From: Bacillota bacterium
Lineage (GTDB): Bacteria > Bacillota_A > Clostridia > Clostridiales > Clostridiaceae
Direction of reading: 5' to 3'
Assembly (NCBI GenBank): GCA_021780795.1
Contig: JAJXYA010000146.1
Location: forward strand, 1 to 5,858
Length of the DNA stretch: 5,858 nucleotides
Position numbers and translations under genes: made by a program. This document shows positions 1 to 5,817 of the stretch, piece after piece. Position 1 is the first letter of the stretch, and the number at the start of each line of letters is the position of its first letter. The notes beneath the pieces are model-generated. The model had not been told where the DNA came from, searched no databases, and saw only the letters and a program-made list of their open reading frames with translations.

Positions 1-1
1 G

Positions 2-700
2 AGTAAGAGAAGTGGCCATTCATCCTTTGAAGATTTACTAGAAGGTGGATATTTAATGGAAACAATAGTTAACTTCATCTCCCTACTTGGTTGGAATCCT
101 GGTACTAACGAAGAAATCTTCACTCTAGATGAATTAGTTAAAGCCTTTGACTACAGAAATATGAGTAAATCTCCGGCAGTTTTTGATACTAAAAAGTTAA
201 AGTGGATGAATGGAGAATATATCAAAAAACTACCACTAGAAAAATTCCATGATATGGCTATGCCATATTACAAAAATATGATAAGTAACGAGAATATAGA
301 TCTTATGAAAATAAGTGCTCTTGTTCAAACAAGAGTAGAATTATTAACTGAAGTTCCAAATCATATTGACTTCATAGAGACGTTGCCACAATATGATATT
401 GATTTATATGTGCATAAGAAAATGAAAACTACACCTGAAAATTCATTAGAAAATCTTGAAAAAGCATTACCCATATTAGAGAACCTAGCTGATTGGTCTC
501 TTGACTCATTACATGATACAATAATGGAATTAGTTAAAACTCTAGAAATTAAAAATGGTCAAATGCTATGGCCAATAAGAACAGCTTTAACTGGTAAAGC
601 TTCTACTCCAGGTGGGGCCTTTGAGATTGCTGAAATACTTGGAAAAGAAGAAAGTTTAAAGAGAATTAAAATTGGAATTGAAAAGCTTAAAACTAACTAA
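2..700 (+). CDS. gltX: Glutamyl-tRNA synthetase, C-terminal part (5' end outside window)
   Basis: This enzyme charges tRNA-Glu with glutamate in the cytoplasm (class Ib aminoacyl-tRNA synthetase). The frame is open from base 2. The first residues seen, S-K-R-S-G-H, are the end of the KMSKS-type ATP-binding loop, followed by the usual F-E-D-L-L then G-Y-L and [10 protein letters not shown] segments of bacterial GluRS. The internal Met at base 56 is therefore not the start. Further on, K-S-P-A-V-F-D and W-M-N-G-E-Y-I mark the stem-contact region. The helical anticodon-binding domain follows and ends with the family pattern W-P-I-R-x-A-L-T-G-K, then T-P-G-G-A-F-E-I and L-G-K-E-E-S-L. About 232 residues are visible; the full protein is usually about 480-560, so roughly half is missing at the left edge. 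The stop is intact and a terminator follows 25 bp later. Whether it is a discriminating or non-discriminating enzyme cannot be told from this part. Confidence 0.95.
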   Translation, partial: SKRSGHSSFEDLLEGGYLMETIVNFISLLGWNPGTNEEIFTLDELVKAFDYRNMSKSPAVFDTKKLKWMNGEYIKKLPLEKFHDMAMPYYKNMISNENIDLMKISALVQTRVELLTEVPNHIDFIETLPQYDIDLYVHKKMKTTPENSLENLEKALPILENLADWSLDSLHDTIMELVKTLEIKNGQMLWPIRTALTGKASTPGGAFEIAEILGKEESLKRIKIGIEKLKTN

Positions 701-725
701 GGTCAGTTTTGCAAAGCTAACAATA

Positions 726-762
726 AAAATAGAGCTGTCCGCTATAAAGACAGCTCTATTTT
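726..762. terminator. Bidirectional intrinsic terminator between gltX and the convergent hydrolase gene
   Basis: A perfect 14-bp stem (726-739 with 749-762) encloses a 9-nt loop. The core GAGCTGTC/GACAGCTC is GC-containing and the outer pairs are A-T. On the + strand the stem ends in TTTT just after gltX. On the minus strand it ends in TTTTT directly after the stop codon of the hydrolase gene, which abuts the hairpin. It can therefore serve both convergent genes. Confidence 0.9.
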
Positions 763-3048
763 CTAGCTTCCAAAACCTATATCATCTAATAAAATCTCAC
801 CTTCTAAGGTTTTATTAAATATAAAATTAATATACTCTATATTCGAAGGGTTAATTTTAGGATTTTTCACAATAACCTTTTCTATAGGTATTTGAAAGCT
901 TTGAAGATTTATTTCCACTTCATTATCATATTTCTGCTCTAAAAAAGACCACTTTGTAAATTTCACTTTTATTGCAGGATTTAAATTGCCAATCTCACTT
1001 AAGGCTATTTCTGCACTTAATCCATTCTTATCTTTTACTTGTATAGTTAAATCTATATTCTCTAGATTTTTATAGCTATATTTTGTACTTCCTGTATCAG
1101 CCATAGAAAAATTTAATATAGTGTTGTGTCCAAACTTTTTTTGAGCAAGATCACTAGGTAATTTTACATTATAAATTGCATAGTCTTTTTTAAGTTTTTT
1201 CCCATTATCATCAGCATTTTTCCACTTTAGAACTACCCCATTATTATTCTTTTCTTCTTTTGACCTAAGAAGCATTGCTTTCTCCCTCCAAAAGGAAAAT
1301 CCATCACCTTTTAAGATAGTTCCAGAAAGTGTTCCTGTAGTTATATCAACATCTTCTTCATAATTTGCTATTACATTATAATTTGAATCCTGGAATCTAT
1401 TAATATATGTTGTTTCAGGTAATATTTTTTGCATATAATTATAATTTTCAAATAAACTTACATACTCCGAACGCTTATAAAGAGCATTTTGTAAAAATGC
1501 TGATATGTATAGTTTAGCAATATCTCTCTGATCCTCCGCTGCAAGCATTGGCTTTGTATTTAAAAACATAGCACTAGGACCACTTAAATCTTTATTACCC
1601 CATGAAGTATTAAACTGCCCATGATTGGCACCTTCAATATATAAGGAGGTTTTAAAATGATATTTATCATCAGTAAATTTAACACGATTGTACTGTAAAT
1701 CTCCATAGAAACTGGATATATCACTATCTTGCGAGCCTTGAAGCACCAAATAATTAATATTCTCTAAGGGTGTTAACTTACCGCCTGGCTTGTATTGCCC
1801 ATCCGTTGGAGCAATTGCTGCCACTGCTTTAATGTTAAAATTAAAATTAAAATTAATATCAGCGTTATTTGGATAATGAGTAAGCTTATTAAACACTGTT
1901 GCCGTAGCCACTGCTTCCCCTCCCCTAGAATGGCCTATCAAGGCTATGTTTTCCATATCTACCTTTCCATAAAAGATATTGTTTATACTTTCATTCCAGT
2001 TTTTCCAAACCTCTAAATGTTTAAGGAGTAACCATGCTCTTACATCATTTTCATTTCCCATATCTCCGCTCCAAGAGCCATTGAGGAAATTTTCATCTAC
2101 AGATACAGTTATAAAGCCTTGACTAGCAAGCAATTCACCTAAATAAGCATATCCTTTATCTGAATAATCCTCCATAGCATGATTACCATGGACTATCATA
2201 ACCAAAGGATAATGACCTTTTTCTTTTGGATACCACACTGTACCATTTAAAGGGTATTCAGCTTCAGTAAACCCCCAAAATAACTCCCTCATTTTGCCTT
2301 TAAATCCAGGTATTCTCCCAAGCATTGGGGTAACATTTACTGTTCCTGCTGTGAGCTTTGCGTCTTTTCCAAACTCTGGCCTTTTATCCTTACCACTTCC
2401 ATAAGTAAGTGACTCTACAGTATACTTGCCTGGCTTCATTGGGTTTTCCAAAGAAAAATCACTACTAAAAACTGCTTGTACCCTATTACTGTGATTTACT
2501 TCATTTCTAACCATAGAGCTAAGGTCCAGATTAGTAAAAGTCCACATACACCAATACAGATTTACCCCTATGGTTATGAATAAAAAAATTACCACTTTAA
2601 ATTTCTTAACACCCTTTTGTTTTAATTTTCCTATATTAATAGATAAGGTTACTTCTACTATGACAATTAAAACAGCACAAATGATTGCTTGCCAAAGCTT
2701 TAAGTATAGAGAATTTTCAATGACAATAATTAAAACTAGGATAGCAGCAAGTAAAAGAGTAGTGATTCTTCTAGGCAAATCAGTTAAAATCTTTAAAAGA
2801 ACTTTAACTAAAGGTATACTCAGTAATAGTGAAAGTATTCCTATTATTATTAAAATACTACAATCTACTACTTTTCCAAGGCCAGTATCTATAGACATTC
2901 CTATTATGGCAGATATTATTATTGTAGTTATAATTAAAGCTAGTTTTATGCTGGCAAGGTTATCTTCCATTTTTTTTATTTTAGCTTTTAAATCTTTATA
3001 ATTTTTTTTAAGATTTCTTTTCGTAAACTCCACTATTTTCTTAATCAT
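763..3048 (-). CDS. Membrane-anchored alpha/beta-hydrolase (esterase/lipase-like) with C-terminal beta-sandwich-like domain
   Basis: This is a probable serine hydrolase facing the outside of the cell; the substrate is unknown. Residues 1-33 are Lys-rich and look helical. Five hydrophobic segments follow (about 34-52, 62-87, 95-112, 117-138, 151-170), with basic loops at 91-94 and 141-151. By the positive-inside rule this puts the catalytic part outside. The hydrolase domain covers about 262-525: M-I-V-H-G-N-H (284-290) is an oxyanion-hole strand, and G-H-S-R-G-G (372-377) is the nucleophile elbow with Ser374. Asp441 or Asp443 follows the strand ending L-Q-G-S-Q, and His476 sits in E-G-A-N-H-G. 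GHSRGG also occurs in chlorophyllases and related esterases. Residues about 565-761 are strand-rich and end in L-D-D-I-G-F, as in carbohydrate-binding-type sandwiches; that domain call is inference. The ATG at 3048 has AAAGGG seven bases upstream. It is probably transcribed alone, since terminators lie on both sides. Confidence 0.8.
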   Translation of the reverse strand: MIKKIVEFTKRNLKKNYKDLKAKIKKMEDNLASIKLALIITTIIISAIIGMSIDTGLGKVVDCSILIIIGILSLLLSIPLVKVLLKILTDLPRRITTLLLAAILVLIIVIENSLYLKLWQAIICAVLIVIVEVTLSINIGKLKQKGVKKFKVVIFLFITIGVNLYWCMWTFTNLDLSSMVRNEVNHSNRVQAVFSSDFSLENPMKPGKYTVESLTYGSGKDKRPEFGKDAKLTAGTVNVTPMLGRIPGFKGKMRELFWGFTEAEYPLNGTVWYPKEKGHYPLVMIVHGNHAMEDYSDKGYAYLGELLASQGFITVSVDENFLNGSWSGDMGNENDVRAWLLLKHLEVWKNWNESINNIFYGKVDMENIALIGHSRGGEAVATATVFNKLTHYPNNADINFNFNFNIKAVAAIAPTDGQYKPGGKLTPLENINYLVLQGSQDSDISSFYGDLQYNRVKFTDDKYHFKTSLYIEGANHGQFNTSWGNKDLSGPSAMFLNTKPMLAAEDQRDIAKLYISAFLQNALYKRSEYVSLFENYNYMQKILPETTYINRFQDSNYNVIANYEEDVDITTGTLSGTILKGDGFSFWREKAMLLRSKEEKNNNGVVLKWKNADDNGKKLKKDYAIYNVKLPSDLAQKKFGHNTILNFSMADTGSTKYSYKNLENIDLTIQVKDKNGLSAEIALSEIGNLNPAIKVKFTKWSFLEQKYDNEVEINLQSFQIPIEKVIVKNPKINPSNIEYINFIFNKTLEGEILLDDIGFGS
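1835..1856. repeat. In-frame hexanucleotide repeat (TTAAAA, about 3.7 copies) inside the hydrolase gene
   Basis: Three exact copies of TTAAAA (1835-1852) plus a partial fourth are seen on the + strand. On the coding strand they give alternating Asn-Phe codons, residues 399-405 reading N-F-N-F-N-F-N. The unit is six bases, so gain or loss of a copy keeps the frame and only lengthens or shortens an Asn-Phe stretch just before the hydrophobic strand at 406-413. Whether copy number varies between strains is unknown. Confidence 0.7.
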
Positions 3049-3079
3049 AGCTCTACCCTTTCCTTAATTCACATTCAAA

Positions 3080-3148
3080 TTAACAAAAAATCCGTATGGT
3101 TTTATTGTTAATAATCTTTTTTCTCATTAGGTAATATTCAATACTCAT
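3080..3148 (-). CDS. Possible 22-residue leader peptide upstream of the hydrolase gene
   Basis: An ATG at 3148 opens a 22-codon frame ending in TAA at 3080-3082. It begins M-S-I-E-Y-Y-L-M-R-K-K and ends I-R-I-F-C. AAAGGA (3157-3162) lies eight bases before the ATG, an acceptable Shine-Dalgarno site. The frame ends 31 bp before the start of the 761-aa hydrolase and begins about 47 bp after the upstream terminator, so it would be the first reading frame on the hydrolase transcript. The peptide is basic, has no run of a single amino acid that would suggest attenuation, and resembles nothing I know. In DNA this AT-rich a 22-codon frame can arise by chance, so the call rests on the ribosome binding site and position. 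A TATAAA (3169-3174) could be the -10 of the transcript, but no -35 at normal spacing is visible; TTGCTA (3189-3194) is only 14 bases away. Confidence 0.25.
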   Translation of the reverse strand: MSIEYYLMRKKIINNKTIRIFC

Positions 3149-3194
3149 TTTTATATTCCTTTATCTTTTTTATAAACTTATAATTTCTTAGCAA

Positions 3195-3234
3195 ATAAAA
3201 AAGCTCTACGAAAATTTTCATAGAGCTTTTTTAT
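3195..3234 (-). terminator. Intrinsic terminator of the 212-aa membrane protein gene
   Basis: A 14-bp stem pairs 3195-3208 with 3221-3234 (core AGCTCTA/TAGAGCT), and further A-T pairs are possible inside the 12-nt loop. On the minus strand it starts about 10 bases after the stop codon at 3245 and its 3' arm runs into TTTTTTATTT. The T-run is mirrored on the + strand, so it could act both ways, but there is no + strand gene here. It separates this gene from the hydrolase gene downstream. Confidence 0.88.
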
Positions 3235-3244
3235 AATAATTATA

Positions 3245-3883
3245 CTAAGATAATGGATTCTCGTTACCATATTTGAAATAAATCAATGAATTTAAGAACC
3301 TTTGGTATTTACTAATTTCTGAACTAACTTCGCGTCCTCTAAAGAATACCATTGAGATAACTTCCCATAAAAACACCCAACCGCCTATATTAAATCCTTG
3401 TTGTATAGTTCCAAGGATAATATTATCACCAATAGTTGTACTTAAAAAAACAGACACTGCCAGTAGGCTAATTGAAGTAACTATATATTTAAATATCTTT
3501 TGATAATTTTCCTTTAAAACTTTAATTTCTTGATGCAAATAAAAGGAGTAGTAGGTTTTAATACCTGCAATTAACGATTCTTCTCTGTTTACGTCTTTTT
3601 CCTCTTTAGGTAAGTAGAAGCATATATCTACCCCATGTTTAGCCGGAATCTCTTCAAAACAGTTTTCAAGAAAAATCGCTAAGTCAGCATCTATGTCTCT
3701 TTTTCTAAAAGGAGCACGATCCCAGTCATTAAATATATCAGTGTACTTGTCCAAAGCTACCTGTATAACGTAATTTCCTGTACTAGTATTTTTCTCGTAA
3801 ATCTTTTGAAGATAATCATTTTTTTTCGGTTTCATGGTTTTTTCCTTCCATCTGCTATTCATGTTCTGCAACACATTTTGCAT
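3245..3883 (-). CDS. Conserved two-helix membrane protein of unknown function
   Basis: I know no function for this protein. A soluble part (about 1-125) contains a patterned segment, F51-N-D-W-D-R-A-P-F59 then R62-D-I-D-A-D-L68 and E78-I-P80, followed by a probable strand V85-D-I-C-F-Y-L-P92. A helical stretch (103-130) leads into two hydrophobic helices (about 132-151 and 164-181); the second holds G-G-W-V-F-L-W (167-173). A short basic helical tail follows. From memory, this order (F-N-x-x-D-P-x-P-F, then a D-L-D motif, a strand ending in L-P, two helices with G-W-V-x-L-W) recurs in hypothetical proteins of Proteobacteria and other phyla, so it appears to be an old family. The start is ambiguous: ATG 3883 has GAAGGG eight bases upstream, and ATG 3835 (residue 17) has GGAAGG eight bases upstream, giving 196 aa. 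It has its own promoter and terminator, so it is probably monocistronic. Confidence 0.8.
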   Translation of the reverse strand: MQNVLQNMNSRWKEKTMKPKKNDYLQKIYEKNTSTGNYVIQVALDKYTDIFNDWDRAPFRKRDIDADLAIFLENCFEEIPAKHGVDICFYLPKEEKDVNREESLIAGIKTYYSFYLHQEIKVLKENYQKIFKYIVTSISLLAVSVFLSTTIGDNIILGTIQQGFNIGGWVFLWEVISMVFFRGREVSSEISKYQRFLNSLIYFKYGNENPLS

Positions 3884-3920
3884 TTTATCAACCCTTCATA
3901 ACCAATTTGTTTATATCTAT

Positions 3921-3949
3921 ATTATACAACTCTTACTGAGAATAGCCAA
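3921..3949 (-). promoter_or_regulatory. Sigma-A-type promoter of the 212-aa membrane protein gene
   Basis: On the minus strand, TTGGCT (3944-3949) and a perfect TATAAT (3921-3926) are separated by 17 bp, the optimal vegetative spacing. Transcription would start near 3914, leaving a leader of about 30 nt before the ATG at 3883, or about 80 nt before the alternative ATG at 3835. This is the clearest promoter in the window. Confidence 0.75.
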
Positions 3950-4108
3950 ACAGAGCCATTCTACATAGGGTAATGCTTATTGAAACTATTCAAGCTATCC
4001 TCTAGTTTCCGTTAAAGTCCTTCCGTTTAGACTGGTATTTGCAAATAATTGAAATAATTACTATAGAGTGCTAGCATAATTATGCCACTATTGAATTTTT
4101 TTATGCAT
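3950..4108. other. Intergenic gap upstream of the 212-aa protein gene, with a 12-bp palindrome
   Basis: No gene is seen in this gap, on either strand. It holds an exact 12-bp palindrome, GCATAATTATGC (4074-4085). AGTG (4067-4070) and CACT (4086-4089) flank it but are offset by three bases. A 10-bp palindrome, TTATGCATAA (4101-4110), overlaps the tail of the neighbouring terminator. The 12-bp site lies about 125 bp upstream of the promoter at 3921-3949, far for a classical repressor operator. In AT-rich DNA such a palindrome may be chance. Confidence 0.35.
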
Positions 4109-4134
4109 AAAAAGCAGAGGATATATCCTCTGCT
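4109..4134 (-). terminator. Intrinsic terminator of the prepilin peptidase gene
   Basis: A perfect 9-bp stem (4113-4121 with 4126-4134) reads AGCAGAGGA/TCCTCTGCT around a TATA loop. On the minus strand it is followed at once by TTTTT (4109-4113, sharing the last stem base) and lies about 25 bases after the peptidase stop codon. The + strand side has no T-run, so it works in the minus direction only. Confidence 0.88.
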
Positions 4135-4159
4135 CAGTAAGCTAAATGTAGAATTAATA

Positions 4160-4936
4160 TTATAGAATTATATTAAAATACCAGTTTAAAATTTTATCGC
4201 CCCAAATTATCATTAAAAAAGTAGCCATTATTATAGAAGGACCAAAGGGCATTTCTGCTCTACCATTTTTCTTCTTAATCCCTAATAAATAAATGCCAAT
4301 GGCTCCACCAATTATAAAAGAAAAGAACATCATTAGAAGAGTTAGTTTAAGACCCAAAAACATACCACATAGTCCGCAAATCTCTGCATCACCCCAGCCC
4401 ATACCCTCTGTTCCAAGCATAAGTTTTGACAATAAAATAATAAAAATTATTGTGCCTGCACCTAGTAGCCCACCATAAACGTAGGTAGCCACTGGTTCTC
4501 TCACATAAAAATTCACCCCTAATAAAACAATACCCAATACTATAGCAAGCCATGTGGTTGCAGTATATACTTCCATAGTATCATAATCTATCATAGCTAT
4601 AACTATTAAAAAAGGTATAAGTATTAAATACCGAGCTAGATAAATACTCATTCCATACTGAAAATAAGTTAATAAAAAAAGTGTAGCCGTCACTAATTCT
4701 ACCAGGGCATATCTAATGGATATCTTCTCTCTGCAGTTTCTACATTTACCTCTTAAAAAAATCCAACTCAGTACTGGTATAAGGTCATAAGGCTTAATAT
4801 CATTTCCACAAGAAGTACAGTGCGATGGTGGATAGGCTATGTTTTCTCCTCTTGGAATTCTGTATATACATACATTTAAAAAGCTTCCTATTAATAGACC
4901 TAAAATAAAAATAATTATCGGAAAAATACTTTCCAT
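4160..4936 (-). CDS. pilD: Type IV prepilin peptidase / N-methyltransferase
   Basis: This is an integral membrane aspartic protease (family A24) that cuts the leader from type IV prepilins on the cytoplasmic side and N-methylates the new N-terminus. Numbering from the start chosen here, the first helix (about 3-25) ends in G-S-F-L-N-V-C-I-Y-R-I-P, the family signature. The cytoplasmic loop has two zinc-type pairs, C40-x2-C43 and C65-x2-C68. The catalytic aspartates are D117 in I-D-Y-D and D183 in G-W-G-D, and the typical P-F-G-P sits at 230-233. About eight helices and 258 residues fit the usual size. The open frame extends 40 codons upstream, but that stretch runs into the pilin terminator and lacks family sequence. 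ATG 4936 has GGGGTGAT (4940-4947) as ribosome binding site, so it is preferred. One oddity is that G-D is followed by A-E rather than the more common x-K. The pilin gene directly upstream is the likely substrate. Confidence 0.95.
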   Translation of the reverse strand: MESIFPIIIFILGLLIGSFLNVCIYRIPRGENIAYPPSHCTSCGNDIKPYDLIPVLSWIFLRGKCRNCREKISIRYALVELVTATLFLLTYFQYGMSIYLARYLILIPFLIVIAMIDYDTMEVYTATTWLAIVLGIVLLGVNFYVREPVATYVYGGLLGAGTIIFIILLSKLMLGTEGMGWGDAEICGLCGMFLGLKLTLLMMFFSFIIGGAIGIYLLGIKKKNGRAEMPFGPSIIMATFLMIIWGDKILNWYFNIIL

Positions 4937-4968
4937 TGAATCACCCCATTTAATATTATTACATGTAT

Positions 4969-4997
4969 ATTTTACCCTATTTGCCATGTATAATCTA
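4969..4997 (-). promoter_or_regulatory. Possible weak promoter for the prepilin peptidase gene
   Basis: On the minus strand, TAGATT (4992-4997; three of six consensus bases) and TAAAAT (4969-4974; five of six) are 17 bp apart. Transcription would begin near 4962, about 26 nt before the ATG. The site lies after the pilin terminator, where a separate promoter would be needed, but the -35 is poor. The peptidase may instead rely on read-through from the pilin gene. Confidence 0.3.
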
Positions 4998-5041
4998 TGA
5001 TAATTATTGATTGGCTTGCGCTTAAATGATGAATAAAAAAG

Positions 5042-5073
5042 AAAAAAATAGGCCAAATAAAAATTTGCCCCAT
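5042..5073 (-). terminator. Likely terminator or attenuating hairpin between pilin and peptidase genes
   Basis: On the minus strand an imperfect stem (5063-5073 with 5048-5058) has ten pairs, including one G-U, one G-G mismatch and a four-base loop. It is followed by TTTTTTT, then C and TTTTTT (5035-5048). It begins about 40 bases after the pilin stop codon. The arms are partly A-T and the mismatch weakens them, so incomplete termination, allowing some read-through to the peptidase gene, is plausible. Confidence 0.6.
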
Positions 5074-5114
5074 AAAAAAACTAATAAGCATAGTGAACAG
5101 TTTTCTTTCGCTAT

Positions 5115-5585
5115 TTACTCCCCATATACAGCATCCGTTGTAGGGTATACCTCCATATTTTTTACATAAATTATTGCATTCCCATTAGTAACAACAACCT
5201 TAAAAAATTCGCCTTTGTAAGTTTCAGATTTTGGTATTGACTGAAGATAACTTCCTATCTGACCTGCATCATCAGTATCAACAGCATCATCTATTGTCAT
5301 GAAACCGGTAGGGTCTGCTGCAGCAGTGGTAATTGTTCCATTACTACCGACTACTGTTGGTGTGCCAGCGGTACCTATTTGCTCAGATATCTTCTCTTGC
5401 GCTACTAAAACAGTAACTGCATCAGCTATTGTCTTGGCAGTAGCAATATCTGCTTTTACTTTTGCATCCTTTTGTATACTAGCATACTTAGGCACCGCAA
5501 TGGCAGCTAATACAGCAATAATTGAAATTACAATTATAAGCTCTATTAAGGTAAATCCTTTTTTCTTTTTAATATTTTTCATCAT
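5115..5585 (-). CDS. Type IV pilin (prepilin), class III leader peptide
   Basis: This is a structural subunit of a type IV pilus or a related pilus-like fibre. The N-terminus is a short basic leader ending in K-K-K-K-G10, followed by F11-T-L-I-E-L: cleavage after Gly10 leaves Phe at mature position 1 and Glu at position 5, the standard pilin signature. The hydrophobic assembly helix covers about 11-33 and the amphipathic half of the helix runs to about 67. The mature protein is about 146 residues. A Thr/Gly/Ala-rich loop (71-97) and an acidic patch D-D-A-V-D-T-D-D (99-106) precede the strand-forming tail (125-142). There are no cysteines, so the head cannot be closed by the disulfide common in Proteobacteria. 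AAGGAG (5595-5600) lies nine bases before the first of two adjacent ATGs, which favours 5585. The prepilin peptidase is the next gene downstream. A minor pilin or type II secretion-like pseudopilin is the alternative, since the rest of the machinery is not visible. Confidence 0.92.
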   Translation of the reverse strand: MMKNIKKKKGFTLIELIIVISIIAVLAAIAVPKYASIQKDAKVKADIATAKTIADAVTVLVAQEKISEQIGTAGTPTVVGSNGTITTAAADPTGFMTIDDAVDTDDAGQIGSYLQSIPKSETYKGEFFKVVVTNGNAIIYVKNMEVYPTTDAVYGE

Positions 5586-5735
5586 TCTTTATTACTCCTT
5601 TTATTATATTTCCTTATTTTAACCTCTTTTATTAGCTAACAAATTTTTCAATGTAATAAGTTTTTTTGCATTTATCACATGAATAATTGACCTATTTATC
5701 TGAAAATTATAAGAAGTTATTTTGGTTATATATAC

Positions 5736-5761
5736 AATATTATCCTTATTTTTATAATATT
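5736..5761. repeat. 8-bp inverted repeat overlapping the candidate pilin -10 box
   Basis: AATATTAT (5736-5743) and ATAATATT (5754-5761) are exact inverted arms with a 10-base spacer. The right arm shares three bases with the TATAAT at 5759-5764 and the pair spans the expected transcription start. This position would suit a repressor site or a hairpin at the 5' end of the message, but the arms are pure A-T and chance is likely in this composition. Confidence 0.35.
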
Positions 5762-5786
5762 ATACCTCGTCTTATCCTAATTTTAA
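5759..5786 (-). promoter_or_regulatory. Candidate pilin promoter
   Basis: On the minus strand, TTAAAA (5781-5786; four of six consensus bases) and a perfect TATAAT (5759-5764) are 16 bp apart. Transcription would start near 5752, giving a leader of about 165 nt before the pilin ATG. A second perfect TATAAT at 5706-5711 would give a leader of about 115 nt, but its best -35 is TATATA at 17 bp, a weak match. Sequence alone does not decide between them. Confidence 0.4.
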
Positions 5787-5798
5787 TATCACTTGTAT

Positions 5799-5817
5799 AT
5801 ATGAGTTTTGCTCATAT
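5799..5817. repeat. 7-bp inverted repeat near the right edge
   Basis: ATATGAG (5799-5805) and CTCATAT (5811-5817) form a perfect 7-bp stem with a five-base loop. No T-run follows on either strand, so it is a poor intrinsic terminator. It lies upstream of the candidate pilin -35 box (5781-5786) and directly after a minus-strand TAA (5817-5819). It could be a regulator site or the end of an upstream transcript. Confidence 0.35.

Noticed and set aside
56..700. ATG at 56 as the start of a 214-residue protein
   Set aside because: The same frame is open to the window edge and encodes the end of the KMSKS-type loop and the following GluRS segments, so this Met is internal to gltX.
1795..2016. 73-codon + strand frame inside the hydrolase gene
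   Set aside because: It lies opposite the nucleophile-elbow region of a well-supported gene, has no recognisable family sequence, and is a shadow frame.
2570..3001. 143-codon + strand frame opposite the hydrolase N-terminus
   Set aside because: It mirrors the Ile/Leu/Val/Lys-rich membrane segments of the minus-strand gene, and hydrophobic coding DNA often leaves the opposite strand open. No family sequence is seen.
731..3226. Shared AGAGCT motif in the terminators at 726-762 and 3195-3234 as a possible repeat family
   Set aside because: Only six bases are shared, inside otherwise different stems; this is expected by chance among terminator hairpins.
4937..5056. 40-codon N-terminal extension of the prepilin peptidase reading frame (ATG at 5056)
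   Set aside because: The stretch overlaps the T-run of the pilin terminator, lacks family sequence and has no good ribosome binding site. The ATG at 4936 has one and starts right before the first membrane helix.
5299..5622. 107-codon + strand frame across the pilin gene
   Set aside because: It runs antisense to a clear type IV pilin; its Ala/Val-rich content is the complement of the pilin helix and Thr/Ala loop.
5586..5760. c-di-GMP riboswitch upstream of the pilin
   Set aside because: I looked because such elements precede some clostridial pilus genes. The conserved cores of neither class are visible on the minus strand. A covariance search would settle it.
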